DNA of 22,049 nt from Chloroflexota bacterium (lineage in GTDB: Bacteria > Chloroflexota > Dormibacteria > Dormibacterales > Dormibacteraceae): NCBI GenBank assembly GCA_005880755.1, contig VBGV01000032.1, positions 1-22,049 of the forward strand. Reading direction: 5' to 3'. The position numbers and the translations under genes are program-made. Positions 1 through 7,169 of the stretch are shown piece after piece. Numbering within the stretch: position 1 is the stretch's first letter; the number at the start of each line of letters is the position of its first letter. The notes beneath the pieces are model-generated. The model made no database searches. It saw nothing but the letters and a program-made list of their open reading frames with translations, and had not been told where the DNA came from.

Positions 1-220
1 GGACCACGAACTCCGAGCGCAGGTCCGACGCCGTCGTGTGCGCCTGCGGCGCGTGGGCGGGATTGAACACCACCTGGACCGTGCCCCAGCGGTCGCGGAG
101 GTCGATGAAGATCAGACCGCCATGGTCGCGACGCCGCGCCACCCATCCGTACAGCTCGAGCTCGCGACCTTCGTCGGAGGCGCGCAGCGAGCCGCAGTGC
201 GGGGCGGAAAAACCGCTCAT
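1..220 (-). CDS. aspS: Aspartyl-tRNA synthetase, N-terminal part (runs off the left edge)
   Basis: Charges tRNA-Asp (or tRNA-Asp and tRNA-Asn) with aspartate in the cytoplasm. About 73 N-terminal residues are visible. They carry the start of the OB-fold anticodon-binding domain of bacterial AspRS: HCGSLRASDEG, then GWVARRRDHGGLIFIDLRDR, then QVVFNP, which is close to the family pattern. The catalytic domain lies outside the window. The ATG at 220 overlaps the hisS stop codon as ATGA (217-220), so translation is probably coupled to hisS. An in-frame ATG at 247 would add nine residues (MGRVADPTR), but it lies inside hisS and is not needed to match the family start. Whether this is a discriminating or non-discriminating enzyme cannot be told from this part. 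Confidence 0.93.
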   Translation of the reverse strand, partial: MSGFSAPHCGSLRASDEGRELELYGWVARRRDHGGLIFIDLRDRWGTVQVVFNPAHAPQAHTTASDLRSEFVV

Positions 221-1473
221 GCGAGTCGGGTCGGCAACTCTACCCATGCCAGGTCAGTCTGCTCGCCGCTCGACATGTCGCGCAGCCTGGCGGTCCTCCG
301 CGCCGCGTCTTCCGGCGTGAGCAACACGACAAACTTCGCACCTAGCTTGTTCGCCGAGCGCATCTTCGCCGTCAGGCTCTTCGGCTCGTAGTCGACCGCC
401 GTCGAACGCACTGCACGGCAGATGCGCGCGACCTCCGCCGCCTCGACCGCCAGGTCTCCGTCAGGCAGCACAAGCACGTCGGCCGGGGGGCTGATCGCAA
501 CTTCCTCGCCCTTGGCGGCCATCAGCTCGGTGACGCGATCCAGGCCACCCGCGAATCCGACGCCCGGTGTCGACGGCCAGCCCTCGGCTTCCGCCAACCC
601 GTCATAGCGTCCTCCCGAAGCCAGCGCGTCCTGTTGCCCTTTTGCGCCACCCGGATAGAACTCGAACACGGTGCGCGTGTAGTAGTCGAGGCCGCGCACC
701 AGGTAGGGGTTGTGCTGATATTCGATGCCGGCGCCCTCGAGCAGCCGCCGCACCACCGCCCAGTGCGCCGCGCACTCGTCACAGAGATGATCCGTGATTC
801 GAGGCGCGTCCGCCTTGAACGGCTGGCACTGCGGCACCTTGCAGTCGAGCAGGCGCAGGGGATTCCGCTCGAGGCGGAGCTGGCAATCGCCGTGGAGCTG
901 GGATTTCAAAGGACGGTAGTAAGCCTTCAAGCGCTCGAGGTAGGCCGGTCGGCACTTGCCGTCGCCGATGCTGTTGAGCTCCAGGCGCAGGTCCTGGAGA
1001 CCGACCTGGTGCAGCCACTCGCTTGCCAGCTCGATCACCTCCGCGTCCAGGCCCGCCGCCGCGCTGCCGATTGCTTCCACGTTGAACTGGAAGAACTGCC
1101 GGTAGCGGCCCTTTTGTGGCCGGTCATACCGAAACATCGGACCGAACAAATAAAGACGCGAGGGCTGCGGACCCTGGTTGAGGCCGCCTTCGAAGTAAGC
1201 GCGCACCACTCCCGCGGTCGCCTCCGGTCGCAAGGCCAGGTTTCGCCCTCCGCGGTCGTCGAAACGATAAAGCTCTTTCGCCACCGCATCGGTGTCCTCT
1301 CCCACGCGCTCGATCAGCTCGGCGTGCTCGAGGATCGGAGTGATGATCTCCTCGTAGCCGAACCGGCGCCCGACCTCCGCCGCGCCTTGCTGCGCCGCCC
1401 GCCACAGCGGCATCTCGGCCGGAAGGATGTCGCGGACGCCACGGACGGCTTTGATCGGTTCGGTACGGGCCAT
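217..1473 (-). CDS. hisS: Histidyl-tRNA synthetase
   Basis: Class II synthetase that attaches histidine to tRNA-His in the cytoplasm. The 418-residue length is normal for bacterial HisRS. Visible landmarks are the N-terminal AVRGVRDILP, the class II motif 2 region RYDRPQKGRYRQFFQFNVE, the histidine-binding signature LVRGLDYYTRTVFEF, and the motif 3 region with GVGFAGGLDR. The C-terminal anticodon-binding domain follows and ends with a region rich in KLGAKFVVLL-type strands. The reading frame is open upstream to 1539. I chose ATG 1473 because the MARTEPIKAVRGVRDILP start matches the family and the upstream 22 codons do not. A TACAAT sequence lies only 11 bases before this ATG, so the transcript may be nearly leaderless. 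The gene is followed directly by aspS with a 4-base overlap. Confidence 0.97.
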   Translation of the reverse strand: MARTEPIKAVRGVRDILPAEMPLWRAAQQGAAEVGRRFGYEEIITPILEHAELIERVGEDTDAVAKELYRFDDRGGRNLALRPEATAGVVRAYFEGGLNQGPQPSRLYLFGPMFRYDRPQKGRYRQFFQFNVEAIGSAAAGLDAEVIELASEWLHQVGLQDLRLELNSIGDGKCRPAYLERLKAYYRPLKSQLHGDCQLRLERNPLRLLDCKVPQCQPFKADAPRITDHLCDECAAHWAVVRRLLEGAGIEYQHNPYLVRGLDYYTRTVFEFYPGGAKGQQDALASGGRYDGLAEAEGWPSTPGVGFAGGLDRVTELMAAKGEEVAISPPADVLVLPDGDLAVEAAEVARICRAVRSTAVDYEPKSLTAKMRSANKLGAKFVVLLTPEDAARRTARLRDMSSGEQTDLAWVELPTRLA

Positions 1474-1526
1474 CGGAGTGTTCGATTGTAAGAAGCGGTG
1501 GTGCGGCGGGTTAAACTCTCGCGCCG
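1474..1526. promoter_or_regulatory. Divergent promoter region, hisS and small membrane protein gene
   Basis: This short spacer separates the minus-strand hisS start from the plus-strand GTG at 1527. On the minus strand TACAAT (1490-1485) matches the -10 consensus at five of six positions and ends 11 bases before the hisS ATG. On the plus strand TAAACT (1512-1517) matches at four of six and ends 9 bases before the GTG. Neither has a convincing -35 at 17 bases, and neither start has a Shine-Dalgarno sequence, so near-leaderless transcripts in both directions are plausible. This is a reading by eye only. Confidence 0.35.
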
Positions 1527-1862
1527 GTGACAACGGCATACGTGCAGCTGGTCTCGATCGTCCTCGCGTCGCTGGCGCTGATCATGGGCGCCTACCTGCT
1601 CATCATCGGGAAGCGGCCGTGGCGTGGCGGCGAGACGTCGGAGGTGGCGCCGCGCGTGAGGCTGCTCGGCCTGAGCTACATCCTCGTTTTCGGCGCCGCG
1701 ATGATCCAGATCATCGCCCAGCCTTCCGGCGTTGAAGCCGAAGCCCTTGGGGGATTCATGGTGTTGGGCGGGATGATCGTGATCGTCGTCGTCTACCTCG
1801 AGGCGCGGGCCTCGCGGCGCGCATCGCACGAGGACCGGCTGGACACGCGGCTCAGGAGTTAG
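1527..1862 (+). CDS. Small three-helix membrane protein of unknown function
   Basis: A 111-residue protein I do not recognise. Three hydrophobic segments are clear: about residues 6-27 (LVSIVLASLALIMGAYLLII), 45-63 (LLGLSYILVFGAAMIQIIA) and 74-91 (LGGFMVLGGMIVIVVVYL). It ends in a basic and charged tail (EARASRRASHEDRLDTRLRS), so it is probably an inner-membrane protein with a cytoplasmic C-terminus. It starts with GTG and has no Shine-Dalgarno sequence, consistent with a nearly leaderless transcript. Its stop codon overlaps the stop codon of the convergent histidine kinase gene (1859-1862). It is real rather than a shadow because its hydrophobic pattern is coherent and it fills an otherwise empty interval. 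No link to the pilus genes can be shown. Confidence 0.7.
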   Translation: MTTAYVQLVSIVLASLALIMGAYLLIIGKRPWRGGETSEVAPRVRLLGLSYILVFGAAMIQIIAQPSGVEAEALGGFMVLGGMIVIVVVYLEARASRRASHEDRLDTRLRS

Positions 1863-3472
1863 AGCCCCGCTTTCTCCCGGTTCGTGCGATAGCCCACCGC
1901 CGCTTTCAACGCCTCGCTCAGCTCTTCGAGCCGGACGGGCTTGCTCATGTAGTCGTCGAAGCCCGCGCGCATGCAGCGTTCCTGGTCGCCTGGCCCGGCC
2001 ATGGCCGTGAGTGCGATCAGGCGCGGCCGGTTGCCGCGTGGCCAGCGGCGGCAGATGGCCTCCGCGGCGACAAGGCCGTCCATCTCCGGCATGAGCACGT
2101 CCATCAGCACGGCGTCATACGGCTCCTGCGCCACCGAGGCGACCGCCTCGCGACCGTTGGAGACGACGTCGGCCGTATGGCCCAGCTTGCTGACCAGCCT
2201 CTTCAAGAGGTTCTGGTTCAACGCGTTGTCGTCCGCGACCAGGACGCGAAGCGCACCCGGTTCGACCTGACGCGCCGGCTGCGGTTGGGCACCGCGCCCT
2301 CCGACCTGGATCATCACGTCGTGCAGCGTCCGCGGCGGCACCGGTTTCGTAAGCGTCGCCTGGATCACTCCGCTGTCGGCCGCCTCGGCTTCGACGGGAC
2401 CTGGAGCCGCCGCCGCGATCAGCACGATGGGCATCTGCTCCGGACCTCGTGAGGTGCGAAGCGCGGTGGAGATCTCCAGCCCGTCGATCGCCGGCGGGCG
2501 ATGCTCGATCAGCGCGATGTCGAACGAGCGCCCGACCTGGATCGCGCCGAGCGCCTCCTCGGTGGTCGCCGTTGTGGCCGTGGCTCCCCACTGCTCGACC
2601 TGGAGCGCAAGGACGCGCTTCTCGGTCGGGTCGGGGGCGATGATGAGCACGTGCATCGCCTCGAGGGTCAGCAACGTGGTGGCCATCGCTCCAGGCAGGC
2701 CTTCGCCGAGGACGGTGAAGCCGAAGGTCGTGCCCGCGTCCGGCCCCGCCTCCACCCCTCCCTGCTCCACGCGGAGCTCACCGTCCATCATCTCGACCAG
2801 CTGCTTGGTCGTGCGCAGGCTCAGCACGGCCAGCCGGTCGCCGGGTTCGAGCTTGTCGTAGGGACCGGTCACGCCGTCGAGACCGCCACGAAGGATCCTC
2901 GCCGGCACGCCCCGACCGGTGTCGCGGATGTTGAACTGCAGCGCCACGAGGCCGCCGCGGTCTTCCGAAGACAGCTCGACGCCGATTCCACCGCGATACG
3001 TGCGATCGACCGCACCATGCAGGAGCGTCAGTAGGATCTGCTCGAGGCGCCGCGAGTCGCCAATCACGACGTTCGGCACTTCCGGCGCAGCACTGAATGA
3101 GATGTCGAGGCCCTTCGCGCCCGCCGCCTCAGAAATCAGGGCGAGGCAGCTCTCGACGGTCGAGCGGACGTCAAACGGGTGCAGCGCGAGCTCGAACTCG
3201 CCACTCTCGATGGTGACCGCGTCGAGCACCTCGTCCACGATCCGGGCGACCTGCTCGGCGCCCGTCTCGACGATCGCCGCCAGGTCGCGCTCCTCCCTCG
3301 TCTCCGCGCCGGTGGAAAGGAGGCCGGCCGCGCCGATCACCGCGTTGAGCTGATTCCGCAGTTGGTGGCCGACGTCGGCCAGCAGCTCCGAATCGACCTG
3401 GATCAGGCGATGCGGATGCCCGTCGGCGTATTGCTCGGGGGGCTCCGCTCCAACCTCGCGAAACTCTCCCAT
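1859..3472 (-). CDS. Soluble hybrid histidine kinase with degenerate ATPase and pseudo-receiver, plus intact C-terminal receiver
   Basis: A 537-residue cytoplasmic protein without membrane segments. The HisKA H-box is at 32-47, with H36 but Gln in place of the usual acidic residue after it (GHQLRNQLNAVIG). In the HATPase domain (about 95-255) the N-box reads TLLHGAVDRT, with Gly153 where the Mg-binding Asn belongs. The G1 box DTGRG (184-188) is kept. The glycine-rich G2 box is replaced by GDRLAVLSL. The first receiver (about 274-390) has Glu323 in place of the phosphoacceptor Asp (IALIEHRPPAIDG). The second receiver (408-525) is canonical: D413/D414, D458, T489 and K511. It is the last gene of a HEAT protein-tadA-kinase operon and its ATG shares one base with the tadA stop (TGATG). 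I infer a phosphotransfer scaffold or pseudokinase that controls pilus assembly. Kinase activity is doubtful. Confidence 0.88.
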   Translation of the reverse strand: MGEFREVGAEPPEQYADGHPHRLIQVDSELLADVGHQLRNQLNAVIGAAGLLSTGAETREERDLAAIVETGAEQVARIVDEVLDAVTIESGEFELALHPFDVRSTVESCLALISEAAGAKGLDISFSAAPEVPNVVIGDSRRLEQILLTLLHGAVDRTYRGGIGVELSSEDRGGLVALQFNIRDTGRGVPARILRGGLDGVTGPYDKLEPGDRLAVLSLRTTKQLVEMMDGELRVEQGGVEAGPDAGTTFGFTVLGEGLPGAMATTLLTLEAMHVLIIAPDPTEKRVLALQVEQWGATATTATTEEALGAIQVGRSFDIALIEHRPPAIDGLEISTALRTSRGPEQMPIVLIAAAAPGPVEAEAADSGVIQATLTKPVPPRTLHDVMIQVGGRGAQPQPARQVEPGALRVLVADDNALNQNLLKRLVSKLGHTADVVSNGREAVASVAQEPYDAVLMDVLMPEMDGLVAAEAICRRWPRGNRPRLIALTAMAGPGDQERCMRAGFDDYMSKPVRLEELSEALKAAVGYRTNREKAGL

Positions 3473-4998
3473 CAGTACAGCTGCTCCGTCGGTGGTTGAT
3501 TCACCTGCGTGAACATCGAAATCGGAAACTCCACTCCGTTGGTCTGGAAATGCGCAAAGAAGTTGGAGCGCGTCCCGGTCGGGGTGTGATAGCCGACCGC
3601 GCGACCGTCGGGTGTGACCGCGACCTGCCGGAAGGAGAACAGCTCCTGCATCGCGATCTCACCGTCGACCATGCCGAGCACCTCGGCCACGCTCACGATC
3701 TTCCTCGCGCCACCACGCAATCTCTCGGTCTGCACAACGATGTTGATGGCCGACGCGATCTGTCCGCGGATGGCGCGTGACGGAAGCTCGGTCCCGGCGA
3801 GGAGGACCAGCGTTTCGAGACGCGTGATCGCGTCGCGTGGATTGTTGGCGTGCAGCGTGCTCATCGATCCGTCATGGCCGGTGTTCATCGCCTGGAGCAT
3901 GTCGAGCGCCTCGCCGCCCCGGACCTCGCCGACGATGATCCGGTCGGGACGCATGCGCAGCGAGTTACGCACGAGGTCGCGAATCATGATCTGGCCGTGT
4001 CCTTCGACGTTGGCGGGCTTGGACTCCAGGCTGATCACATGGACCTGGCGCAGTCGCAACTCGGCCGCGTCTTCGCACGTGACGATTCGCTCGTTGGCGG
4101 GGATGAACCCGGACAGGACGTTGAGCAGCGTCGTCTTGCCGGAGCCGGTGCCACCAGAGACGATGATGTTCAGCCGGGTCTTCACAGCAGCGTCGAGATA
4201 CTCGAGAATCCCTTCGCTCGAGCCCCCGGTGGCCACGATCTTCTCGGGGGTCAACACCTCGCGGCCGAATTTGCGGATCGTCAGGCACGGGCCGTAGATC
4301 GCGACCGGCGGGATGACGACGTTCACGCGCGAGCCGTCCTTCAACCGCGCGTCGCACATCGGCTCCGACTCATCCACGCGCCGGCCGATCGTCGAGACGA
4401 TCCTGTCGATCACGCGCCGCAGGCTGGCCTCGTCCTCGAAGGCGAGGTTGGTCAGCTCGATCCGGCCGCGTCGCTCGACGAAGATCTGCTCGGGCCGGTT
4501 GACCATGATCTCGGTGATGTCCGGGTCGCGCAGCGGCGCCTCCAGCGGACCGAGCCCGATGACCTCGTCGAAGAGGATCTCGACCAGGCGCTCCCGGTCG
4601 GCCGCCGTGACGAGCGCGGCCGGGGGCTTGAGCCGGAAGTGCTCGTCGGTCAGCTGCATGAGCAGCCGCCTGATGCCCGCCCGGTTGGTGATGTCGATCG
4701 CCGCGGCGTGCCGTCGCAAGAGGTCGGAGTGGATCTCCGCCTTGGCGGCGGCCAGCGCGGGGCTGAGCACGGCCGGGCCGTCGACGCGCGGCGTCTCCAC
4801 CACGGCGGCCGTCCCCTCTCGCGCCACCGCCCGCCGCTCCACCGGGGCGATGCTCGGCACCCCGTCGATCGGCGTCTGCGGTCCGGTGACGGGGGTCTGC
4901 GGTCCGGTGACGGGGGTTTGCGGCCCGGTGACCGGGGGTTGCGGCGCGGTTGCCGGCGTCTGCTGGTAGCGGCGGTCGAACCTCTCGGAAAGCTTCAT
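3472..4998 (-). CDS. tadA: Tad pilus motor ATPase TadA/CpaF
   Basis: Hexameric secretion ATPase that powers Flp/Tad pilus extension (and retraction in some species) at the cytoplasmic face, working with TadB and TadC. In the 508 residues one sees the TadA N-terminal all-alpha/beta region (EVIGLGPLEAPLRDPDITEI), Walker A GGTGSGKT (282-289), the Walker B region RIIVGEVRG with Glu358, and the His box TGHDGSMSTLHANNP (373-387). The first 50 residues are a proline-rich linker of five heptads (TPVTGPQ type), unusual for the family. The ATG overlaps the stop of the HEAT-repeat gene by four bases, and the hybrid kinase follows in a one-base overlap. In most tad loci tadA lies just before tadB on the same strand. 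Here it is on the opposite strand, in its own operon with regulatory-type genes. Confidence 0.96.
   Translation of the reverse strand: MKLSERFDRRYQQTPATAPQPPVTGPQTPVTGPQTPVTGPQTPIDGVPSIAPVERRAVAREGTAAVVETPRVDGPAVLSPALAAAKAEIHSDLLRRHAAAIDITNRAGIRRLLMQLTDEHFRLKPPAALVTAADRERLVEILFDEVIGLGPLEAPLRDPDITEIMVNRPEQIFVERRGRIELTNLAFEDEASLRRVIDRIVSTIGRRVDESEPMCDARLKDGSRVNVVIPPVAIYGPCLTIRKFGREVLTPEKIVATGGSSEGILEYLDAAVKTRLNIIVSGGTGSGKTTLLNVLSGFIPANERIVTCEDAAELRLRQVHVISLESKPANVEGHGQIMIRDLVRNSLRMRPDRIIVGEVRGGEALDMLQAMNTGHDGSMSTLHANNPRDAITRLETLVLLAGTELPSRAIRGQIASAINIVVQTERLRGGARKIVSVAEVLGMVDGEIAMQELFSFRQVAVTPDGRAVGYHTPTGTRSNFFAHFQTNGVEFPISMFTQVNQPPTEQLY
4855..4959 (-). repeat. Proline-rich heptad tandem repeat in tadA (21-bp units)
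   Basis: Five in-frame 21-bp units encode TPATAPQ, PPVTGPQ, TPVTGPQ, TPVTGPQ and TPIDGVP at residues 14-48 of TadA. On the plus strand the units at 4874-4894 and 4895-4915 are identical, and the next one (4916-4936) differs at a few positions. This points to recent tandem duplication in a flexible linker, a place where copy number could vary between strains. Confidence 0.85.
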
Positions 4999-5837
4999 CG
5001 GGGCCTGCTCACCGCGCGCCGCAGGAGGCGGCGGTAAGCACGGTCGGCAGTCTTCTTGACCGTCTCGTCTGGATCAGCCTCCGCAAGACGGTGCAGGCCG
5101 TCGGCGGCGGAACGGTCGCCGATCATGGCCAGCGCTTTGCAGGCAGCCAGCCGAACCGGCATCGGCCATCTGCGGTCATGCGCGATCCCGAGCAGCGGCG
5201 ACACGCGGAGCGCGTCCCGGCGGAGGCCGCAGGCGAGGACCGTGGCGACTGCCGCGCGCTCACTCGCCGGCTGCCGCATCAGCGCCTCGATGTCCACGTC
5301 GGAGGCGGCCCGCGACAGCGTGATGGCAAGGCGGTACAGGGGGATCCCGTCGGCGGAGGCGATGACCTGCTCGACCGCCCGCCGGCCCCCCAGCCGGGAC
5401 AGCGAACGCACGGCGGCGTCCCGCACCGTAGGGCTGGCATCCTGCAGCAGGTCCGCGATCCAGACGATCGACTCGGACAACCGGGCCGCGCCGCAGATCC
5501 TGGCCGCCGCGGCCCTCGTCGCGGGGTGGGGGCTGGCGAGGGCGTTCAGGAGATCGTCGTGCAGCCCCGAGCGGCGGAGCAGCTCGTGCGTCATGAAGTG
5601 CCCGAGGACGCCCACCCCAGGGCGGTCGAGGGCGGATTCGAACACGGCCGCCACCCCCACCGGGTCGGCCAGCAACTCAGCGCTCGCGGCGTTAAGGACC
5701 GCCGCACGCTCGCCGGCCAGGGCCGAGTTAAGTACCCGCTCAACACGTCCGGCCAGCCGGGAGCGCCCGGCCGTGCGGACGGAGGGCTGCGTCGGCAGCC
5801 GTGTATTTGAGCCATTGCTGCGAAGCGAAGGGTCCAT
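4995..5837 (-). CDS. HEAT-repeat protein, first gene of the tadA operon
   Basis: A 280-residue soluble alpha-helical repeat protein. Paired amphipathic helices of HEAT/EZ type are visible at about 85-160 (for example NALASPHPATRAAAARICGA and LLQDASPTVRDAAVRSLSRL) and again at 195-270 (PVRLAACKALAMIGDRSAAD, then LAEADPDETVKKTADRAYRR). No catalytic motif, signal peptide or membrane segment is seen. Such repeats usually bind proteins. The gene starts the minus-strand operon at ATG 5837, and its TGA overlaps the tadA ATG as ATGA (4995-4998), so it is probably made in a fixed ratio with the motor. I infer a scaffold or adaptor for TadA or the following kinase. The function is not established. It is not a known core Tad component. 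Confidence 0.75.
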   Translation of the reverse strand: MDPSLRSNGSNTRLPTQPSVRTAGRSRLAGRVERVLNSALAGERAAVLNAASAELLADPVGVAAVFESALDRPGVGVLGHFMTHELLRRSGLHDDLLNALASPHPATRAAAARICGAARLSESIVWIADLLQDASPTVRDAAVRSLSRLGGRRAVEQVIASADGIPLYRLAITLSRAASDVDIEALMRQPASERAAVATVLACGLRRDALRVSPLLGIAHDRRWPMPVRLAACKALAMIGDRSAADGLHRLAEADPDETVKKTADRAYRRLLRRAVSRPR

Positions 5838-5849
5838 TTGGGGGGCGGT

Positions 5850-5895
5850 TGCTACAGTATCGGCGTTTTGAACGCCCGTGAGGTTCCTGAAACCT
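5850..5895 (+). promoter_or_regulatory. Putative promoter and structured leader of the plus-strand tad operon
   Basis: An extended -10 element (TGC then TACAGT, 5850-5858) lies in the divergent spacer between the HEAT-repeat gene and cpaE. It predicts a start near 5865 and a leader of about 60 bases. Two perfect inverted repeats follow in tandem: GGCGTT-TTG-AACGCC (5862-5876) and AGGTT-CCTGA-AACCT (5881-5895). They could be an operator for a dimeric regulator, or RNA hairpins upstream of the ribosome binding site. No convincing -35 is visible. Confidence 0.45.
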
Positions 5896-5907
5896 TACAG
5901 CGGGCGC

Positions 5908-5918
5908 GGGAGGAAAGG
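5908..5918 (+). promoter_or_regulatory. Shine-Dalgarno sequence deciding the cpaE start
   Basis: GGGAGGAAAGG lies 9-20 bases before ATG 5928. It is one of the few clear ribosome binding sites in the window and supports ATG 5928 over the upstream in-frame TTG at 5838. The GGAGG core to ATG distance (14 bases) is somewhat long. Confidence 0.6.
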
Positions 5919-5927
5919 CCACGTCAG

Positions 5928-7169
5928 ATGGGCGCTAGCGGCAGCGCACCATCCGTAGACCAGACGCCGTCCGCACTGCAGATGCGGATGCGGATCCTGG
6001 AAATATCGCCTGTTTTCTCAGACCTTAACGACGGCCTCCTCCGAGCGGTCGCGCGGAGGATGCGCGCCGTGGCCCTTGCCGCCAGGGATACCCTGCGGCT
6101 GGGAGGCGCGGGGGGCGACATTGTCGTCTTCCTCGCCTCGGGCCAGGTCGAGGAGTCGGTCACGGACGCCACTGGCAAAGTCCTTCTCACGCGGCGGCCC
6201 GCGCCCGGCGACCTGGTCATCCTCCCCGCCCCCCGGACCGGCGACCGGTATGTGACCAATATCTACGGCCTCACCGACGCGGTCCTCCTGACCCTGGACC
6301 GCGACGGCATGCTGGAGGGGCTGGGGTCGGAGGTCGAGAAGGTCGCGCTGATGCTCGACAAGCTATGGGAGCAGGAGCTGTCGGCAGCCGCAGCAGCCGA
6401 GGCGCAAAGCGCCTCCCGGACCGCCGCGCCGATCGTCGCCGTCTTCTCCGCCAAGGGCGGGGCGGGCACGACGACGCTGGCCATCAACACCACGGCGGCC
6501 CTGGCTCGTAAGTATCCGCGGCAGGTGCTGCTCATCGACCTGGCGGCGCCCTTCGGGCACGCGGCCCTTTTCGCCGACCTCATCGCGACGGGCTCCGTGG
6601 CGAGCGCGACCAAGGCCTCCGAGGTCGATTTCGAGTCCGTGCTTCGGGGCAACATCGTCAATCACAAGACCGGAATGGGCGTCCTGCCGGGAACCCTCCG
6701 GCCAGAGGAGGTCGACACCCTGACCGGGGAACGTGTCGGCCGCGTTCTTGACGTAGTGGTTGCATGGCAGAAGCTCATCGTGGTCGACCTGGGGACCTCC
6801 CTGGCCGAGGCGGCGCTCGCCGTGATCGAGCGCGCGGAGTGCCTGGTCATCGTCGTGCCGCCCGAGATCGCGGCCATGACCGACGCCCGCCGCTCGATCG
6901 CGATCTTCCGCGACATCATGAACGTGCCCGATCACCGGATGGAGCTGGTGTTGAACCAGCGATCCCCCCACCCACCGCTGGACCGCGCCGCTGTGGAATC
7001 GATCCTCGGCCGCAAGATGTCGGTGGTCGTCGGTTTCGACGACTCGCGTCCTGAAGACTCGACGCTCGCCGGTGGACTCGTCTTGCAGCACGACCCGAAC
7101 TCGGCGGTGTCGCGAGGGGCGAGCGACATCGCGCGGGCGATCCTGACCAGCCTCAAGCTCGATGGGTAG
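5928..7169 (+). CDS. cpaE: CpaE/TadZ-like ATPase with a degenerate cyclic-nucleotide-binding-like N-terminal domain
   Basis: A 413-residue protein. Residues about 168-410 form a ParA/MinD-type ATPase of the CpaE/TadZ family, which places Tad pilus machinery in the cell. The deviant P-loop is SAKGGAGTTT (174-183): the signature Lys176 is present, but Thr replaces the usual second Lys, as in several CpaE proteins. LLIDLAAPFGHAALFADL follows. CpaE proteins usually carry a receiver-like domain before the ATPase. Here residues about 22-132 instead look like a cyclic-nucleotide-binding fold (ISPVFSDLNDGLLRAVARRM, then FLASGQVEESVTDATGKVLL, PGDLVIL, and YGLTDAVLLTLDRDGM). The phosphate-binding cassette (FGE...R-A) is not recognisable. 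An Ala-rich linker (151-165) joins the two parts. It heads the plus-strand operon and overlaps the next gene by eight bases. Confidence 0.88.
   Translation: MGASGSAPSVDQTPSALQMRMRILEISPVFSDLNDGLLRAVARRMRAVALAARDTLRLGGAGGDIVVFLASGQVEESVTDATGKVLLTRRPAPGDLVILPAPRTGDRYVTNIYGLTDAVLLTLDRDGMLEGLGSEVEKVALMLDKLWEQELSAAAAAEAQSASRTAAPIVAVFSAKGGAGTTTLAINTTAALARKYPRQVLLIDLAAPFGHAALFADLIATGSVASATKASEVDFESVLRGNIVNHKTGMGVLPGTLRPEEVDTLTGERVGRVLDVVVAWQKLIVVDLGTSLAEAALAVIERAECLVIVVPPEIAAMTDARRSIAIFRDIMNVPDHRMELVLNQRSPHPPLDRAAVESILGRKMSVVVGFDDSRPEDSTLAGGLVLQHDPNSAVSRGASDIARAILTSLKLDG

Noticed and set aside
3850..5037. Plus-strand open frame of 395 codons opposite tadA
   Set aside because: Shadow of tadA. The translation is low-complexity and rich in Arg, Asp and His, and it has no recognisable motif.
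5838..5927. Longer CpaE starting at TTG 5838
   Set aside because: The 30 extra codons cover the promoter and the two inverted repeats. ATG 5928 has a strong ribosome binding site.
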